A stretch of 16,772 bases of DNA from SAR324 cluster bacterium (GTDB taxonomy: Bacteria; SAR324; NAC60-12). The stretch lies in contig JAPKDT010000010.1 of the NCBI GenBank assembly GCA_028822475.1, positions 1-16,772 on the forward strand, read 5' to 3'. Numbering within the stretch: position 1 is the stretch's first letter; every line of letters starts with the position of its first letter. A program made the position numbers and the translations under genes. Positions 14,632 through 16,772 of this stretch are shown here, piece by piece. Below the pieces are notes generated by a model that saw only the letters and a program-made list of their open reading frames with translations, had not been told where the DNA came from and made no database searches.

Positions 14632-16433
14632 TAATTTTCATCTTGCTGTGATACTTCTTCTTTTTTCTTAGTTTGCTCGAAGGCCTCACGCGCTTGAGCC
14701 TTCTCTTTTTCATGGTGAGAATACTGGTATTTAACAAACCAGTCAGATACTTTCTCCGCTAAATCAGGACGTTTGATATGGACACAGAGGTCCACCAGTT
14801 TTTTTAAGGTGCTGTTTTGCGGATCAAGCTTGATGGCTTCTTCATAATATCGGATTGCACTTTTGTATTTACCGTTTTTTTCTGCTTCTTCTGCCTGACT
14901 AATTTTTGCCTGAACTTCTGCTTGACCTTCTTTATTTGAATAACTTTTCAGAATCTCTTCCAACTCAAAAGCTCTATTTTCATTTTTTAGCAAATTGTTG
15001 AGGTTGATGGCTTTGTGCAGAAGATTTTTACTGACTGCAATGCTGAGTGCTTTGTCTATTAGCACCGCAGCATTTTTTGGATCCTTTTTTTTAAGGTAGT
15101 TTTCTGAAGCAACCAAATATGAAGTATGTACGGATTTGATTCCTTCACGCGCTTCTTTATTCTGACGGTTTATTCGTAAAACACGTCTATATATTTCAAA
15201 TGCTTCATCCCAGGATTTATTATCTACATTCAACTTGGCGATACGTAATAGCAATTCCTGCGATGTGATTTCAGGAACAAGCGTTTCATAAATTTCCAGT
15301 GCTTTTTTAGTACGGTTTCCTTCAAAATGGTTATCTGCATCTTGCAGGCAGGCATCGATATTATAGTTGCTCTGAGATCGTTCAAGCAGTTTGAAAGTAG
15401 TAAAAAACCTTACTCGGGATTGCAGAATCATTCCTTTACGCTTATACAGGATCCCAAGGTTTACATTGCTGTAGCGGTGATTTGGATTACGGATAAGAAT
15501 ACTTTGAAATGTTTTAATTGCATTGTCTATATCGCCTTCAAGTGAAATTGCAAGTACCAGGAAACAACGCAAATCTACATTTTCTTTTTCACGCATTAGC
15601 AAACGTTTGAACACATTCTTTGCTATTATCCCATCCATTGTCTGCAGACAGTAGATGCCTAATGCGAAACAGGCCTTGTTCTCTTCTTCGCTTTCCGCCT
15701 CTAAATTGGAAATGATGTAGTTAAATGTCTGCTCTGAATCAATACTATTCCCTTCCGCCTGTATTTCTTCGTCCTCTTCTTTGTTCTTGGCTGCTTCTTC
15801 TGTTTTTGCTTCTTCTTTAACGTTTTTAGTAGCAGACTTTTTTGATTCTTCTTTAAATTCACCTTCCTTTTTTACATCGGCAGTCTGTTGCTCATTTACT
15901 TCATCCGTATCTAGAGTAAAATGCTGTTGCATTTCAACTAAAATTTCCAGCCCCTCTTGAATGTCAGGCAGGACGAAGTCTGTCAATTTTTCAAATTCGC
16001 CAATTGCAGAAACTGCATTGCCGTCCGCAATTTCAATTTTTGCGTTTGCTGCAGCAAGATTATAGCTCGCGTTTTTAAAATCAGGATCATGCTTAAGACA
16101 AAGATTGTACATGTTTTTTGCACGATTCCAATCATGTTTTTTGCGATATGTGTTACCCAGCAGATTAGCTAATTCTACGTTTTTAGGATCCGTTTTCAGG
16201 ACATTAACACCTAAACTTATTATACCGTCAGGATTTCCTCCACCCTGCATTTCCTGAAATAGTTTAGTAACGGTTTCTGCGGCAAGTTTTGGGTCAAGTT
16301 CCAACGCTTTGTTAAACTCAACTGCTGCCCATTCGTAAAAATTTTTTTCCAGCAAACTCTTACCGCGCTCAAGAATTGAGTTTAACTCTTTGTTTGGATC
16401 GTCCTTGCTGAAAAATTTATCAAGTATTTTCAT
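14631..16433 (-). CDS. tetratricopeptide-repeat (TPR) protein with a charged low-complexity linker
   Basis: A 600-residue soluble protein with no signal peptide. TPR-type helix pairs occur at about 17-50 (AAVEFNKALELDP), 66-150 (LLGNTYRKKHDWNRAKNMY...), 252-350 (NVNLGILYKRKGM), 365-425 (WDEAFEIYRRVLRI) and 505-545 (GKYKSAIRYYEEAIKLDPQN). A Lys/Glu-rich, probably disordered linker spans about 183-235, and a charged tail ends the protein. TPR arrays are protein-docking scaffolds; the partner is unknown. The one-base overlap with the downstream ExbD-like gene suggests the two act together. It is first in the minus-strand run, starts at ATG 16433 without a visible Shine-Dalgarno, and has a plausible promoter 75 bp upstream. 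Confidence 0.8.
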   Translation of the reverse strand: MKILDKFFSKDDPNKELNSILERGKSLLEKNFYEWAAVEFNKALELDPKLAAETVTKLFQEMQGGGNPDGIISLGVNVLKTDPKNVELANLLGNTYRKKHDWNRAKNMYNLCLKHDPDFKNASYNLAAANAKIEIADGNAVSAIGEFEKLTDFVLPDIQEGLEILVEMQQHFTLDTDEVNEQQTADVKKEGEFKEESKKSATKNVKEEAKTEEAAKNKEEDEEIQAEGNSIDSEQTFNYIISNLEAESEEENKACFALGIYCLQTMDGIIAKNVFKRLLMREKENVDLRCFLVLAISLEGDIDNAIKTFQSILIRNPNHRYSNVNLGILYKRKGMILQSRVRFFTTFKLLERSQSNYNIDACLQDADNHFEGNRTKKALEIYETLVPEITSQELLLRIAKLNVDNKSWDEAFEIYRRVLRINRQNKEAREGIKSVHTSYLVASENYLKKKDPKNAAVLIDKALSIAVSKNLLHKAINLNNLLKNENRAFELEEILKSYSNKEGQAEVQAKISQAEEAEKNGKYKSAIRYYEEAIKLDPQNSTLKKLVDLCVHIKRPDLAEKVSDWFVKYQYSHHEKEKAQAREAFEQTKKKEEVSQQDEN

Positions 16434-16772
16434 GAATCTGAGGGTATCCGGCTAATCATTTAACTTGGTCTGATGAATCTTTGTCTGTGCTTCCAAGTCC
16501 AAACATCATCATAACCGATGGTGATCTTAATGTAAATTCGAGTTTTAAGAAAAAGTTCATCTTAAACAATGATTTGATCATTTTGAAAAAAGTAGTAAAT
16601 TAGGTAGTCATGTAAATTTTTCATGTTTTTTATCCCGAAAAATAAAATGCTGAAAAATTCATCAATTCTCATAAATGACTTGCTAAAATCAGGCCGGATG
16701 TGGCATCTATTGTGCAGAAAACTATTATTCTAAATAATCTCAGAAGTATTTTTCCTTTTGTGTACAGCAATT
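16434..16772. other. AT-rich region upstream of the TPR gene, no gene seen
   Basis: I find no credible coding frame or RNA gene in these 339 bases on either strand. A promoter for the minus-strand run lies near 16508-16536. Further upstream are AT-rich short inverted repeats, such as AATGAT-TTG-ATCATT (16568-16582). These could be regulatory or chance. A gene beyond the right edge might begin outside the window. Confidence 0.45.
16508..16536 (-). promoter_or_regulatory. sigma70-type promoter for the TPR-to-nucleosidase gene run
   Basis: On the minus strand TTTACA (16536-16531), a 17-nt spacer and TATGAT (16513-16508) each differ from consensus at one position. The predicted start near 16501 leaves a leader of about 68 nt before the TPR ATG. 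This is the best-scoring promoter by eye in the region. Confidence 0.55.

Overview
The window is a low-GC (by eye about 40%), gene-dense chromosomal segment from a Gram-negative (diderm) bacterium. The LPS-export protein LptD at the left edge shows an LPS-bearing outer membrane. Nothing in it looks like a phage, plasmid, IS element, CRISPR array or RNA gene. A marine proteobacterial-type lineage (for example SAR324 or a former deltaproteobacterium) would fit the mix of ordinary housekeeping genes and a selenoprotein, but that placement is a guess from memory and not shown by the sequence.

Layout. (1) 1-647, minus: N-terminal part of lptD, cut by the window edge. (2) 939-1580, plus: secreted protein with a degenerate staphylococcal-nuclease-like domain, behind a good TTGACA/TATATT promoter. 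(3) 1627-2418, minus: a selenocysteine-containing protein of the GrdB/PrdB (glycine/betaine/sarcosine/D-proline reductase) family. An ordinary gene caller would stop it at an in-frame TGA, but the frame continues for 92 conserved codons, the site reads U-x-x-C, and a bacterial SECIS hairpin follows at the right distance. (4) 2443-3135, plus: PLP-binding protein YggS/PLPBP, divergent from the selenoprotein gene by 24 bp. (5) 5934-3151, minus: dgt, ispG and a possible 63-residue membrane protein. (6) 6213-8288, plus: infA (TTG start with a strong ribosome binding site) and argS. (7) 8394-8801, plus: small secreted four-cysteine protein. (8) 16433-8810, minus: seven co-oriented genes with overlaps or short gaps: TPR protein, ExbD/MotB-like membrane protein, RelA/SpoT homologue, glycerophosphodiester phosphodiesterase, MurG-like glycosyltransferase, tiny lipoprotein, MTA/SAH nucleosidase. 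A TTTACA/TATGAT promoter lies about 70 bp upstream of the TPR gene.

How the genes fit together. Most are housekeeping: translation (infA, argS), isoprenoid precursors (ispG), nucleotide pool control (dgt), PLP homeostasis (yggS), methyl-cycle salvage (MTA/SAH nucleosidase) and envelope assembly (lptD, MurG-like). The less ordinary content is the selenoprotein, whose D-proline/glycine reductase partner subunits are absent here; the TPR/ExbD-like pair; an RSH enzyme with an intact hydrolase but an eroded synthetase; and a MurG-family enzyme lacking the usual N-terminal histidine. The selenoprotein with its recoding signal is the strongest 'hidden' feature.
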